Shown one piece after another: positions 8,894-17,817 of a DNA stretch of 64,000 bases. The position numbers and the translations under genes are program-made. How positions within the stretch are numbered: position 1 is the stretch's first letter; each line of letters opens with the position of its first letter. The DNA comes from Streptococcus salivarius (GTDB lineage: Bacteria > Bacillota > Bacilli > Lactobacillales > Streptococcaceae), in NCBI RefSeq assembly GCF_002094975.1, contig NZ_CP015283.1:124001-188000 (forward strand). Reading direction: 5' to 3'. The notes beneath the pieces were generated by a model, which ran no database searches, was not told the origin of the DNA, and worked only from the letters and a program-made list of their open reading frames with translations.

Positions 8894-9403
8894 CTAATTA
8901 AACCTACTTTGATAAATTAAATTAAACAACCATTGAAGATTAATTAATGGTTTTGGTTGCTCATCAATCACTGGTTGGACGGTTTCTCTAATTTCTTTTA
9001 GGACTTTTCGTTGATTATATTTAATCTTGTGATAACGTTTGTCAAAAGCATGTTGGATAGAAAAATTACGATTAAGAAGATACATATCATCTGACTCCGA
9101 ATGAAAAAATAGAGTATCACCTGTAAGATCTAATACAGACGTTTTCGTTCCTTTTTCTCTAGTTATAGCATACGATCCGTCATCATCATAGCTAATACCA
9201 TCTATTTCCGGTGTATAGGCCCAACCCATATTCTCCATCAGCATAATGATGTCCGGTTCTGTTCCCTCTTTATGAGGAATATGCTGAGCATAATAAACAG
9301 AGTTAAATTTTATATTAATAAAAGTAAATAGACTCATTCCCAAGACTGTATACAGCCCTATAACTAGTCCTACAAGAATCCCTAAAAAATTTCTTTTTTG
9401 CAT
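8894..9403 (-). CDS. Hypothetical membrane-anchored protein
   Basis: A 169-residue protein with one N-terminal hydrophobic segment (about residues 6-30, rich in Gly, Leu and Val) and a hydrophilic remainder that is probably extracytoplasmic. I do not recognise the family. AGAGAAG precedes the ATG at 9403; a GTG two codons earlier is less likely. The gene is AT-rich compared with its neighbours and is not linked to an operon, since both flanking genes are over 150 bp away. Confidence 0.7.
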   Translation of the reverse strand: MQKRNFLGILVGLVIGLYTVLGMSLFTFINIKFNSVYYAQHIPHKEGTEPDIIMLMENMGWAYTPEIDGISYDDDGSYAITREKGTKTSVLDLTGDTLFFHSESDDMYLLNRNFSIQHAFDKRYHKIKYNQRKVLKEIRETVQPVIDEQPKPLINLQWLFNLIYQSRFN

Positions 9404-9576
9404 TGTCACTTCTCTTTCTTTTTTATCTCCAATCGAATTTTGACTGGATTAACAATAAACCATTGTACAGTATTTATCATAGGTCTTACAATTTAATGAT
9501 TTGTAATTGCTCTAACATTTGTTATGAATAAGAAAAAATCAAGTCTTTACAAATTTCTTCAATACTCCTCCCCACT

Positions 9577-9604
9577 TTGTCAATCAAGCTAAACATGGTA
9601 TAAT
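9577..9604 (+). promoter_or_regulatory. ybaB promoter
   Basis: TTGTCA (9577-9582) and TATAAT (9599-9604) are spaced by 16 bp. The leader that follows is about 95 nt long and contains a CAAGGG/CCCTTG hairpin near 9663-9679. Confidence 0.7.
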
Positions 9605-9704
9605 AGTTAAGATTTTTATACTACTTATTTCTGGGTAGAAGTGGGCAGTAAATTTTAACAAACAAGGGCTAACCCCTTGATATGAAAGGAATCTAGAAAC
9701 TATT

Positions 9705-10004
9705 ATGATGAACATGCAGAACATGATGAAGCAAGCTCAAAAGCTTCAGAAACAAATGGAAAAAAGCCAAGCTGAGTTGGCTGCTACAACCTTCACTGGA
9801 AAATCAGCACAAGACTTGGTTGTTGCTGAATTGACTGGTGACAAAAAAGTGGTCAACATCACTTTTGCTGATGCTGTCGTGGATCCTGATGATGTGGAAA
9901 CACTTCAAGATATGACTGTTCAAGCACTTAACGATGCTCTTGGACAAATTGACGAAGCGACTAAAAAATCAATGGGTGCCTTTGCCGGTAAATTGCCATT
10001 CTAA
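9705..10004 (+). CDS. ybaB: YbaB/EbfC nucleoid-associated protein
   Basis: A 99-residue member of the YbaB/EbfC DNA-binding family. It begins with the methionine-rich helix [18 protein letters not shown], followed by the small beta sheet typical of the fold ([16 protein letters not shown]) and a C-terminal helix. These proteins bind DNA as dimers and associate with the nucleoid. In many bacteria the gene sits beside recR or dnaX; here it is a monocistronic unit with its own promoter and terminator. Confidence 0.93.
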
Positions 10005-10010
10005 AAAATG

Positions 10011-10036
10011 AAAAGGAATCTCGCAGTTCCTTTTTT
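10011..10036 (+). terminator. ybaB terminator
   Basis: AAAAGGAA pairs with TTCCTTTT around an eight-base loop, followed by further T residues. Confidence 0.85.
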
Positions 10037-10062
10037 CTATTAACAATTCAGTCATAACATAC

Positions 10063-10094
10063 AAAAGACTTGGACAAGAAATCCAAGTCTTTTT
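10063..10094. terminator. Bidirectional terminator between convergent genes
   Basis: AAAAGACTTGGA pairs with TCCAAGTCTTTT, with an A run on one side and a T run on the other. It lies between ybaB and the convergent exported-protein gene and can serve both. Confidence 0.85.
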
Positions 10095-10114
10095 AAGATA
10101 GTCATATAAAAATT

Positions 10115-10732
10115 TTATTCTTCAACCAAAGCAAGACCTGACTGTGCGTCTTCTTCGTTGGCCAATTTATAGCGATTCTTTTGACCTAAGTAGATGCTCG
10201 CTGAATTTAATGAACTTTCTAAATTAGGGTAATTCACATCTTCATTCGCTGTTTGGATAGGTACCGGTCCTGAAATTAATAGCTCATCAGCATTCTTGAC
10301 ATAAATCTGGTATTCTCCAACTTCGCTAGTTTGAGCTAAAATCTCATTCAACAAGTCTGGGTTAAGCGTTTGAGCGACACCATCAACCACTTGATTAGCG
10401 TCCTGCTTATGCTCCGATGAGTCCACTACTTCAGTGATAACGATGTAGTCAGGAGTTTCCTCATCTGAAACTTTAGTTCCTTCAGTTTCTGGCTGTTTTT
10501 GTCCAGGTGTTTCTTGCTTCTTCGTCTCTTGAGCTTGTCCATCATGGGTCTTCAATTCCTCATCACTAACGGTTTGAACTTTAGTTTGATTAGCATCTAA
10601 ATCAAGTTTTGGAGCTTCTTTGACATCAGCTGAAGCTCCACTGGTACCCATGAATAGAGCTAGAGTCCCCAAAGTAGCAATCAAGCTGATTACTGCTTTG
10701 CCGATAAAACCATTATCTTTGTTTTTAATCAT
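10115..10732 (-). CDS. Secreted protein of unknown function
   Basis: A 205-residue protein with a clear signal peptide: a basic start, a hydrophobic core (residues 12-28), and a likely cleavage after Ala35 in GASA-DVK. A Lys/Gln/Glu/Thr-rich low-complexity linker follows (about 45-95), then a more ordered C-terminal domain with no recognised family. There is no LPXTG motif or second membrane segment, so it is probably released or held non-covalently. GAGGGA precedes the ATG well. The long structured leader suggests regulated expression. Confidence 0.8.
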   Translation of the reverse strand: MIKNKDNGFIGKAVISLIATLGTLALFMGTSGASADVKEAPKLDLDANQTKVQTVSDEELKTHDGQAQETKKQETPGQKQPETEGTKVSDEETPDYIVITEVVDSSEHKQDANQVVDGVAQTLNPDLLNEILAQTSEVGEYQIYVKNADELLISGPVPIQTANEDVNYPNLESSLNSASIYLGQKNRYKLANEEDAQSGLALVEE

Positions 10733-10753
10733 AAATCCCTCACTATTTGTTTG

Positions 10754-10838
10754 GTTAGCTCTAACTGGCTAACAACGAGTCCAATTTGCTGCTGTAGGTG
10801 GTAAAAGGTTGGTTGAGCTGTTTGACCAACCCTTCACC
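10754..10838 (-). other. Tandem hairpins in the leader of the secreted-protein gene
   Basis: Two inverted repeats lie in the 5' leader: GTTAGC/GCTAAC (10754-10759 with 10768-10773), and a larger one joining GGTG plus AAGGTTGGT to ACCAACCCTT plus CACC (10797-10838). Neither is followed by a T run, so they look like leader structure rather than a terminator. Confidence 0.5.
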
Positions 10839-10847
10839 CAGATAACA

Positions 10848-10876
10848 ATCTTAGCATGCAAAAACCTTGATTTCAA
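10848..10876 (-). promoter_or_regulatory. Promoter of the secreted-protein gene
   Basis: On the minus strand TTGAAA (10876-10871) and TAAGAT (10853-10848) are spaced by 17 bp, with a TGC extension before the -10. The leader to the ATG is about 110 nt. Confidence 0.65.
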
Positions 10877-10879
10877 GCA

Positions 10880-11800
10880 TTTCTTTAATTTTTAAGCATT
10901 TTAAATAAATGACAACTTCATGTCTTAAAATTGATGACAATCTATTATCTGATTAGCTTTTTTACGCTATGCAAATGGTAATTTCTTTAAATGGTACTTA
11001 GGGAAATAATACTTGTTTTTTAGACAGATTCTTCAGAAACCACTTTTGCTGACTTACCTCCTCCAAAAATTTATCGGATAGCAAAATTCTGTCCAAACAC
11101 TTTAAATGCAACTATAAAAAGAATTCTTGATTCAGGAAGTGGAGTTTTCAACATCCTAAAATACTATTAGAAACTAAAACCCCTCAATTAGACCAAAGAA
11201 AGCTACAACAAAAGTATTTATAAAACGCATCCCAATAAACAACTCATTCTAAAAATGCGCACCTCTCATTTAGATATCTAATTTTAAAGTATTTACAACT
11301 TCTTTAAAAATAACTAACACACAAAAAATGATTACGAAAAGGCCGCTATTTCCCCATGAATAAATTAACCCATATAGAAAATGTATCTTCCAAATGCAAA
11401 AAAATGGCGGTATTCTGGATATATCCATGCTCGAAACTATGAAAAAACTCTTTATCCATCATCAACTCTGACGCAAAAGTAGATTCCCTCTGACACCCCT
11501 ATGGTGAAACATTTACCGACCTAAAGCCTCCGACAATGATGGAAATTTGGAAAAATGGGAAATCCACTCAGTAAAAGACTAAAAATAACCTAACTTTATA
11601 ACTATTCCACCAAATTTTCACCTCACTCAAAGCTCATCTAGAATAGGTTTTTCTCATGTGTAAACGCTTCACTCAAATTTCTGTCACATGTAAGAAAATC
11701 TTATCGTCTTTTGAACCTTTTTTTGCTTCAAAACCTAGATATTCCAAGGAAAATCCGTTACAATAGAGTACGGAAAGATAGGTAATTATCAGCATCATTA
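10880..11800. other. AT-rich intergenic stretch of about 0.9 kb without a convincing gene
   Basis: No ORF with a good ribosome site or family similarity is visible on either strand. The best candidate is a 52-codon minus-strand ORF (11428-11270) encoding a hydrophobic peptide with a GLFVIIFCVLVIF segment but no Shine-Dalgarno sequence. A TACAAT box about 50 bp before the ABC gene may be its promoter, but no -35 fits. The stretch may be the remains of a deleted gene. Confidence 0.4.
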
Positions 11801-11822
11801 TTTTCGTATGAAAGGGAAATTC

Positions 11823-12524
11823 ATGGCTTATATTCAAATGAAGCATAGCTATAAACGCTATAAAACCGGTGATCTGGAAATTATCGCAAACAACGACGTA
11901 AGCTTTGATATTGAAAAAGGGGAGCTTGTCGTTATTCTCGGTGCCTCTGGTGCCGGGAAATCAACCGTTCTTAACATCTTGGGTGGTATGGACACCAATG
12001 ACGAAGGCCGCGTCATTATTGATGGTAAGGATATCTCTGAATACACAGCTAAAGAACTGACAACCTATCGTCGTGAGGACGTTGGCTTTGTGTTCCAATT
12101 TTACAACTTAGTTTCAAACCTTACGGCCAGGGAAAACGTCGAACTAGCATCCGAAATCGTTCCAAACGCTAAAGATGCTACTCAAACACTCGTCGAAGTC
12201 GGTTTGGGAGACCGCTTAGACAACTTCCCATCACAACTATCTGGTGGGGAGCAACAGCGTGTTGCCATTGCACGCGCCGTTGCCAAAAATCCAAAGATCC
12301 TTCTTTGTGATGAACCAACGGGGGCTCTGGATTATCAAACAGGGAAACAAATCCTGACCCTCCTTCAAGAAATGGCTCGCAAACAGGAAACAACTGTTAT
12401 TATCGTGACCCATAATGCTTCTCTAGCTCCAATCGCCGATCGTGTCATTCGAATGCACGATGCCAAGATTAAGAGTGTGGAACTTAATCCTAATCCACAA
12501 AAAATCGAGGACTTGGAATACTAG
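11823..12524 (+). CDS. MacB/LolD-type ABC transporter ATP-binding protein
   Basis: A 233-residue ATPase with Walker [10 protein letters not shown] (residues 40-48), the Q-loop FQFYN, signature LSGGEQQR (about 139) and Walker [12 protein letters not shown]. The ALD after the Walker B glutamate and the overall pattern place it in the MacB/LolD/FtsE class, which couples to FtsX-fold permeases and works in extracytoplasmic export or peptide resistance rather than uptake. AAAGGG precedes the chosen ATG at six bases; an in-frame ATG five codons earlier is less well placed. The permease gene starts 14 bp downstream. Confidence 0.92.
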   Translation: MAYIQMKHSYKRYKTGDLEIIANNDVSFDIEKGELVVILGASGAGKSTVLNILGGMDTNDEGRVIIDGKDISEYTAKELTTYRREDVGFVFQFYNLVSNLTARENVELASEIVPNAKDATQTLVEVGLGDRLDNFPSQLSGGEQQRVAIARAVAKNPKILLCDEPTGALDYQTGKQILTLLQEMARKQETTVIIVTHNASLAPIADRVIRMHDAKIKSVELNPNPQKIEDLEY

Positions 12525-12538
12525 AAAGGAGCACCGTC

Positions 12539-15181
12539 ATGAAAAAAACAACTTATTGGAAAGATGTTTGGCGAACCTTTGTAGCTTCTAAAGGGCGTAT
12601 GCTCTCTATTGCCTTGCTTATGGCACTGGGATCCTTTGCCTTGATTGGTCTTAAAGTAACTTCTCCTAATATGAAAAAAACTGGGGAACACTTCTTCAAG
12701 ACGCATCAAACAGCTGACTTGACCTTAATCAGTACTTACAGTATCAACCAAACCGATCAGGACCTTCTCAATACGATTAAAAAGAAGAATGTAGATATCG
12801 AGTATGGTTATTTCAAAGATGCTGTCATCAAGGGGAAGAATACGGCATTTCGTATTTTCTCTAAACCTAATAAAATCTCTACTTACGACCTTATTGAGGG
12901 GAAACTTCCTACTAAGGACGGGGAAATCGCTCTTTCCTCAACTTATAAAGAAGAATATAGCGTCGGAGATAAGATTAACTTTTCTGAGCCAGTAGATAGC
13001 TCAGGGCAAAAACAGTTAAAGGAACAAACATATACCATTACTGGTTTTGTTAATTCCTCTGAACTTCTCTCTAGGAACCGCCTTGGTAATGCCAGCGCTG
13101 GTACGGGGAAACTGGATGGCTATGCCATTGTTCCAGAGACGGACTTCACCTCTAATGATTATATGATTGCCCGCATCCGCTACAAGGATTTGGAAAATGT
13201 TAGTCCTTTTAGCAAGGAATACGCAAATAAGATTTCTGAACGAAAGGCTGAACTCAAAGAACTCTTTAAAGACGAACCTGAGAAACGCCTCGCTGAAATC
13301 AAGTCACAGTCTCAAGCTCAAATTACTCAAGCTAAACAAGAGCTTGAAACAGCACTCGCACAGACCCAGCAAATGGCTACAAGCAACCCTGCTGAAGCTG
13401 CTAGCGTCAAAGAAGCTACTGCCAAGATTGAAGCCAAACAAAAAGAACTCGAAGAAAGTCAAGCAATGGTTGATAATTTACCAGCGCCTAGCTATCAATT
13501 CTACTCTCGTCGAGAGATTCCGGGTTCTGAGGGATATGTTGCTTATGAAAGTAATATTAACATCATTCACGATGTGAGTAATATCTTCCCTGTCGCTCTC
13601 TACTTTATGGCAGCTTTGGTTACCTTTGTAACCATGGGACGCTTTGTTGAAGAAGAACGTGGTAAGGCTGGTATTTTCAACGCCCTAGGCTACAGTAATT
13701 CGCGAATTATCCATAAATTCGTCATTTATGGTTTGATAACGAGTATTACTGGTACAACTGCAGGTGTTATTACCGGTCATACACTACTTCCGCTTCTAAT
13801 CCACAACACTTATAAGAGCGATTTGCAACTTCCTGCTTTCGAATTGCACTTCTACCTAGGACTTACTCTTGTGGCCTTCCTTTTAGGTCTCTTATCTGCT
13901 GTGCTACCTGCCTTTGCGGTTGCCAAGAAAGAGCTCTGGGAAAAACCTTCCCAACTCCTCCTTCCAAAACCACCTCGTGCAGGAGCTAAGATTGTCCTAG
14001 AACGCATCACACCTCTTTGGAAACGTCTCAGCTTTACGGAAAAAGTTACCATGCGTAATATTTTCCGCTATAAGCAACGGATGTTTATGACCCTCTTTGG
14101 TGTCGCAGGTTCTATTGCACTGCTCTTCGCAGGTTTAGGCATTCGATCTTCTGTATCTAACCTTAACCAGCAACAGTTTGAAGACATCATTCACTATGAT
14201 ATGATTGTTGCCAAGCAACCAAATACGTCAAGTGCTTTGGATGAGGAACTCACCAAACTCCTCGATAGTAAAGACGTTAAAGAATACTTGAATGTCCATT
14301 TTGAAACCTTGCAAAAAATTGCCGGTAGCAACAAGGACACTCAGGAAATCTCAACCCTTGTCTTTAATGACCGTGACGATAAACTCGTTGATAGTTACGT
14401 TAGCTTGCATGACCGAGACCGTAATAAGACTCTCAAGCTATCTAATGACGGAGCTATTATCTCTGAAAAAATGGCAAAACTCCTAAACCTCAAGGTTGGA
14501 GATACCATTACTGTGCAAAACAGTCAGGATGAGTCTGTCAAGATTAAGATAGCTGGTATCACTGAAATGTACATGGGGCATTTCCTCTTTATGAATGCTA
14601 GCTACTACCAAAAAGCTTTTGGGACACCTTCAGTGAATAATGCCAACCTTATTACTCTCGCTGAACCAACTAAGCAAAATGTTGAAAATATGGCAGCCAA
14701 ATTCATCAACTTACCTAATGTTTATGGCGTTGTTCAAAACAACAACCTTAAACTGCAAATCAGCACTATGGTCAATTCATTGACACAAGTTATTGGTATC
14801 TTGATTACGGTTTCCATTCTCCTTGCTGTGGTTGTTCTCCATAACCTCACTAACATCAACGTTTCAGAACGTATCCACGAGCTTTCAACCGTTAAGGTTC
14901 TTGGTTTCTACAATAACGAAGTATCCCTCTACATCTATCGTGAAACCATTTACCTTTCAATCATCGGTATCTTCGTAGGGTTCGGTCTTGGACAGGCACT
15001 TCACCATTATATGGTAAGCATCATTCCTCCAGATCGTATCATGTTTGATCCATCTCTCGGATTGGCTACCTACCTTTTACCAGCTGTCCTTATCGGCATA
15101 ATCCTTATTATCCTTGGCTTCGTCATCAACAAACGTCTTGCCAAACTTAATATGCTTGAAGCCCTAAGCTCAGTTGAATAA
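12539..15181 (+). CDS. FtsX-fold ABC transporter permease with large extracytoplasmic domains
   Basis: An 880-residue duplicated FtsX/MacB-like permease. An N-terminal membrane helix (about residues 20-40) is followed by a roughly 300-residue outer domain that includes an Ala/Gln/Glu-rich coiled coil (about 225-310). Three membrane helices (about 345-470) follow, then a second helix and outer domain, and three C-terminal helices (about 745-865). It pairs with the upstream ATPase, and AAAGGAG precedes the start. Such pairs often act against antimicrobial peptides or on the cell envelope; the substrate here is unknown. A MerR-type gene converges on it. Confidence 0.9.
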   Translation: MKKTTYWKDVWRTFVASKGRMLSIALLMALGSFALIGLKVTSPNMKKTGEHFFKTHQTADLTLISTYSINQTDQDLLNTIKKKNVDIEYGYFKDAVIKGKNTAFRIFSKPNKISTYDLIEGKLPTKDGEIALSSTYKEEYSVGDKINFSEPVDSSGQKQLKEQTYTITGFVNSSELLSRNRLGNASAGTGKLDGYAIVPETDFTSNDYMIARIRYKDLENVSPFSKEYANKISERKAELKELFKDEPEKRLAEIKSQSQAQITQAKQELETALAQTQQMATSNPAEAASVKEATAKIEAKQKELEESQAMVDNLPAPSYQFYSRREIPGSEGYVAYESNINIIHDVSNIFPVALYFMAALVTFVTMGRFVEEERGKAGIFNALGYSNSRIIHKFVIYGLITSITGTTAGVITGHTLLPLLIHNTYKSDLQLPAFELHFYLGLTLVAFLLGLLSAVLPAFAVAKKELWEKPSQLLLPKPPRAGAKIVLERITPLWKRLSFTEKVTMRNIFRYKQRMFMTLFGVAGSIALLFAGLGIRSSVSNLNQQQFEDIIHYDMIVAKQPNTSSALDEELTKLLDSKDVKEYLNVHFETLQKIAGSNKDTQEISTLVFNDRDDKLVDSYVSLHDRDRNKTLKLSNDGAIISEKMAKLLNLKVGDTITVQNSQDESVKIKIAGITEMYMGHFLFMNASYYQKAFGTPSVNNANLITLAEPTKQNVENMAAKFINLPNVYGVVQNNNLKLQISTMVNSLTQVIGILITVSILLAVVVLHNLTNINVSERIHELSTVKVLGFYNNEVSLYIYRETIYLSIIGIFVGFGLGQALHHYMVSIIPPDRIMFDPSLGLATYLLPAVLIGIILIILGFVINKRLAKLNMLEALSSVE

Positions 15182-15184
15182 GCT

Positions 15185-15218
15185 AAAAACGCCTGAGAAG
15201 TAATTCTCAAGCGTTTTT
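15185..15218. terminator. Terminator between permease and merR genes
   Basis: AAAAACGC plus TGAGAA pairs with TTCTCA plus GCGTTTTT (one bulge). The A and T runs on either side allow termination in both directions, which suits the convergent genes. Confidence 0.88.
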
Positions 15219-15231
15219 TATGTTCGATAAC

Positions 15232-15960
15232 CTATTTTGTTTTAGTCTTAGCCAACTCCAGACAGTAGGTTTTCACATGACAATGAGGACAAGTCAGCTT
15301 ACGAGTCCTTGGTGTATGTCCAGCAATGGCAAATTCTTTAAAACTTGGATCAAAGATCCTATGACAATTAGGACAGAGGTATTCAACCTGCTTTCTATAA
15401 TGATATACCAATAGATTTATGGCTATTAAAAATGTCGGACAGACAACAAACAAACCTCTGGGATCCTTAAAATAATAAATGACAACCAGTAGGCCCATCA
15501 GATAAAGAAGGGAGGTTAGAATGACACTCCCATACATTCTCAACTGCAAATGACGCCATGATTTTTGATTTTCCATAAGACGTGAAATGTCTGACAAATC
15601 TTCCAACGAAAGTTGACGCCGCTTAGCAGTGGCTTTTTGCAAGTGACGGGCACGTTTTAGTCTGACCTCTATTTCCTCTGAAGACTTTTCCAAGCTTTCG
15701 ATTTGGTCTGTCAACAACAGCTCTAAAACCTGTTCCCTATTCTCCTCTTGCAAGAGTTTTTGGATTTGTTTGATTGAGAAATCCAAATCTCTTAAGAAAC
15801 AAATGACTTGCAGTCGTTCCAAGTCTGATTCGTGATAGATTCTCCGACCACCCTCTGTGACTTCAGATGGCGTCAAGATCCCTCGTTGATCATAGTACTG
15901 GACAGTCCTAACAGACACTTCTGCTGCTTTAGCCAACTCTCCTGTTGAAAACTGCGACAT
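15232..15960 (-). CDS. MerR-family regulator with two membrane segments and a C-terminal zinc ribbon
   Basis: A 242-residue protein. Residues 5-72 form a MerR winged helix (FSTGELAKAAEVSVRTVQYYDQ, then GGRRIY), and 75-135 a helical linker. Two hydrophobic segments follow (about 143-164 and 168-187). The C-terminal part has CPNC (196-199) and CPHC (224-227), a four-cysteine zinc-ribbon pattern. The start is the ATG with AGGAGG eight bases upstream. Typical MerR proteins are soluble dimers, so a membrane-tethered form with a metal-binding tail is unusual. It probably controls the convergent ABC genes, by position only. Confidence 0.82.
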   Translation of the reverse strand: MSQFSTGELAKAAEVSVRTVQYYDQRGILTPSEVTEGGRRIYHESDLERLQVICFLRDLDFSIKQIQKLLQEENREQVLELLLTDQIESLEKSSEEIEVRLKRARHLQKATAKRRQLSLEDLSDISRLMENQKSWRHLQLRMYGSVILTSLLYLMGLLVVIYYFKDPRGLFVVCPTFLIAINLLVYHYRKQVEYLCPNCHRIFDPSFKEFAIAGHTPRTRKLTCPHCHVKTYCLELAKTKTK

Positions 15961-16134
15961 CTCAGTCACCTCCTTTTAAGATTTTCTATCAAAGGAGGTC
16001 TTTCACCACCTTTGATACCTAGATTCCACCTTATAACGTAAGGTAATATGCAAGCTATCACCCTAGAGGATTTTCTTTTCTTACAGAAAAAGTTAGCTAT
16101 CACTCTTTACAGCCTTTACAGTTCTTGTAAAGCT

Positions 16135-16725
16135 TTAGTCGAAAAGACCGCCCAAACCTAAGGCTGCAAAAGGATTGTTACTGACTTCTTCCTGTTGCTC
16201 CAAAAGTTTGGCATTCTCATCTAATTCGAGAAACTTCTCGTAAATCTGAGCGGTCATCCGAGCATCCTCCAAGCTGTTATGCCCGTGTCCCTTGATTCCG
16301 AAGAAATCTGCCACACTGGTTAGCTTGAGATTGACAATACCATTCAAATCCGAAGCACGACGGTCAAAGGCCTCATCAAAAACATCTAAAGCATATTGCT
16401 CTTCCAAGTCTAAACCATTTTCCAACAAAATAGGCAAGTCCGACTTAAGGGCATTGTAGCCGATAAGTGGAGTGTCGCCAACAAATGATTTAAAATCCGC
16501 CAGAACGGACTCTAGCTTTGGTGCCTTGGCAATCTTATCCGCTGTAATTCCCGTCAAACCATTGATAAAGGACTGTAAAGGAACGTCCGAATAGACAAAA
16601 GAGTCAAACTGATCCACTTCCTCATGCTGATCCATCTTAATGGCAGATACTTGGATAATATGGCTAACACCATCCACTGTGTTGAACTCCAAATCAAAGG
16701 CAATATAAGTTTCTAAATTTTCCAT
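16135..16725 (-). CDS. 3'-5' exonuclease, DnaQ/DEDDh family
   Basis: A 196-residue exonuclease domain. Exo I carries Asp11 and Glu13 in AFDLEFN, Exo II sits at GYNALKSD, and Exo III shows HNSLEDA with the catalytic His and Asp, so all four metal-binding acids appear intact. Such stand-alone proteins resemble the epsilon proofreading subunit or the DinG-type exonuclease module, but the substrate is unknown. It lies downstream of the rocS-like gene with a 9-bp hairpin between them. Confidence 0.85.
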   Translation of the reverse strand: MENLETYIAFDLEFNTVDGVSHIIQVSAIKMDQHEEVDQFDSFVYSDVPLQSFINGLTGITADKIAKAPKLESVLADFKSFVGDTPLIGYNALKSDLPILLENGLDLEEQYALDVFDEAFDRRASDLNGIVNLKLTSVADFFGIKGHGHNSLEDARMTAQIYEKFLELDENAKLLEQQEEVSNNPFAALGLGGLFD

Positions 16726-16743
16726 TTTATCTCCTATAATAGT

Positions 16744-16766
16744 TAAAGCTGAGACTGAGTCCCAGC
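16744..16766. terminator. Hairpin between rocS-like and exonuclease genes
   Basis: A 9-bp stem of the type AGCTGGGAC/GTCTCAGCT contains one G-U pair. The T run follows on the plus strand, while on the minus strand only a weak TTAACTATT follows. It may partly terminate rocS transcription or stabilise the mRNA ends. Confidence 0.5.
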
Positions 16767-16773
16767 TTCTTTT

Positions 16774-17310
16774 TTATTTTCCAAATAGACGTCCAAAGAA
16801 ACCTTTTTTAGAAGCTTCTTCTTGTTTGGTCTGGATTTCTTCCACTTGGGCCTTGGCTTCGTCAACCTCAACCTTAGCCTCATCGAGTTCCAGTTTAAGC
16901 TCTTCCTTGTCCTTCATAGCAGTCAAGGTCAATTGTTGCTGTTGATCGATTTGCTTGTCCTTTTCAGCGATTTGAACGTCTTTGACACGCAATTGATCAT
17001 CCATGTTAGACAACTGCTCATCCTTAGCCTTCAACTGAGCATAAAGACGGGCAATCTCAGAGTTTTTCTCGTCTACAAGAATCTCTAACAACTCACGTTG
17101 CTTTGTTTCTTCATCGATTGGCTCATCGTCAAAGATGGTTTTCTTGTAGATTTCCTCCAACTTAATCAAGCCGCTGCGTTTAACGACAGTAACCCCTTTA
17201 GCATTTTTTTCTAGATCTTCTTCTGGAAGTTGTTTGACACGATTATTGACTGCTTGACGACTAACGCCAAGGATTTCAGCAATCTCGCTGACTGTCTTTT
17301 CAATACTCAT
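16774..17310 (-). CDS. rocS: RocS-like chromosome segregation protein (DUF536)
   Basis: A 178-residue protein with an N-terminal helix-turn-helix (SEIAEILGVSRQAVNNRVKQL, about residues 6-26), a long Gln/Lys/Glu-rich coiled coil (about 60-165), and a basic-aromatic C-terminal tail, KKGFFGRLFGK, which fits an amphipathic membrane-binding helix. This order matches pneumococcal RocS, which binds DNA and the membrane and helps chromosome partition. The length is close to that family. It is the first gene before the exonuclease gene. Confidence 0.8.
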   Translation of the reverse strand: MSIEKTVSEIAEILGVSRQAVNNRVKQLPEEDLEKNAKGVTVVKRSGLIKLEEIYKKTIFDDEPIDEETKQRELLEILVDEKNSEIARLYAQLKAKDEQLSNMDDQLRVKDVQIAEKDKQIDQQQQLTLTAMKDKEELKLELDEAKVEVDEAKAQVEEIQTKQEEASKKGFFGRLFGK

Positions 17311-17519
17311 AATAGCCTCATTTTCTCTTGAAATGTCTTACTATGAGAATATCACAATCACTCCTTTCTGTCAATTTGACTAGTTATTCTGGATATCTGA
17401 AGGACTCTTTTTAAGTTCCTTTTTCCTTTCACTCTTCAAACAATTTACTTGATAGGAAGCTAAGCTTTTGGTAAACTATGTGTGGGTATAAATGTATATA
17501 GAAGGAAAGTCTTTGACTT

Positions 17520-17680
17520 AAACAATCGGTACTTCCAAATTAGGTTTGGCCGGTATCAGATCTGTTGTATCTAGGAATGGTGGGAACAATTCCACAAGGT
17601 TTGGGATTTTCATTCTTGCTCCAATTATGGGTGGCATTCGAGCAACCTTGGTTGCAAAACTGCTTGATATTGAAGCATAA
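17520..17680 (+). pseudogene. Degenerate C-terminal remnant, aquaporin/MIP-like
   Basis: The reading frame ending in TAA at 17680 gives IFILAPIMGGIRATLVAKLL, which resembles the last helix of streptococcal aquaporin/glycerol facilitator proteins. The preceding residues (AGIRSVVSRNGG) can be aligned by eye with a damaged NPARS loop. No start or N-terminal part is visible upstream (17311-17519 holds promoter-like AT-rich DNA only). A terminator follows directly. The family call is tentative. Confidence 0.4.
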
Positions 17681-17693
17681 ATCACATTATCTT

Positions 17694-17720
17694 CAACGGT
17701 TTGACTGTTGGAGTTTTTTT
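17694..17720 (+). terminator. Terminator after the aquaporin-like remnant
   Basis: CAACGGT pairs with ACTGTTG around a three-base loop, followed by GAG and seven T residues. It is intact although the gene before it is not. Confidence 0.8.
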
Positions 17721-17817
17721 ATTGTCAATCCACTCGCTCACTAAAGTCTCATATTGCCATCCGAGATTGAAAAAAGCCCTAAATTATGCCATAATAAACA
17801 AAAGCAAAATAGAAAGA

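Noticed and set aside
17701..17817. N-terminal extension of the DUF59 protein
   Set aside because: The extra 39 codons run through the T run of the preceding terminator, and family members start near the chosen ATG.
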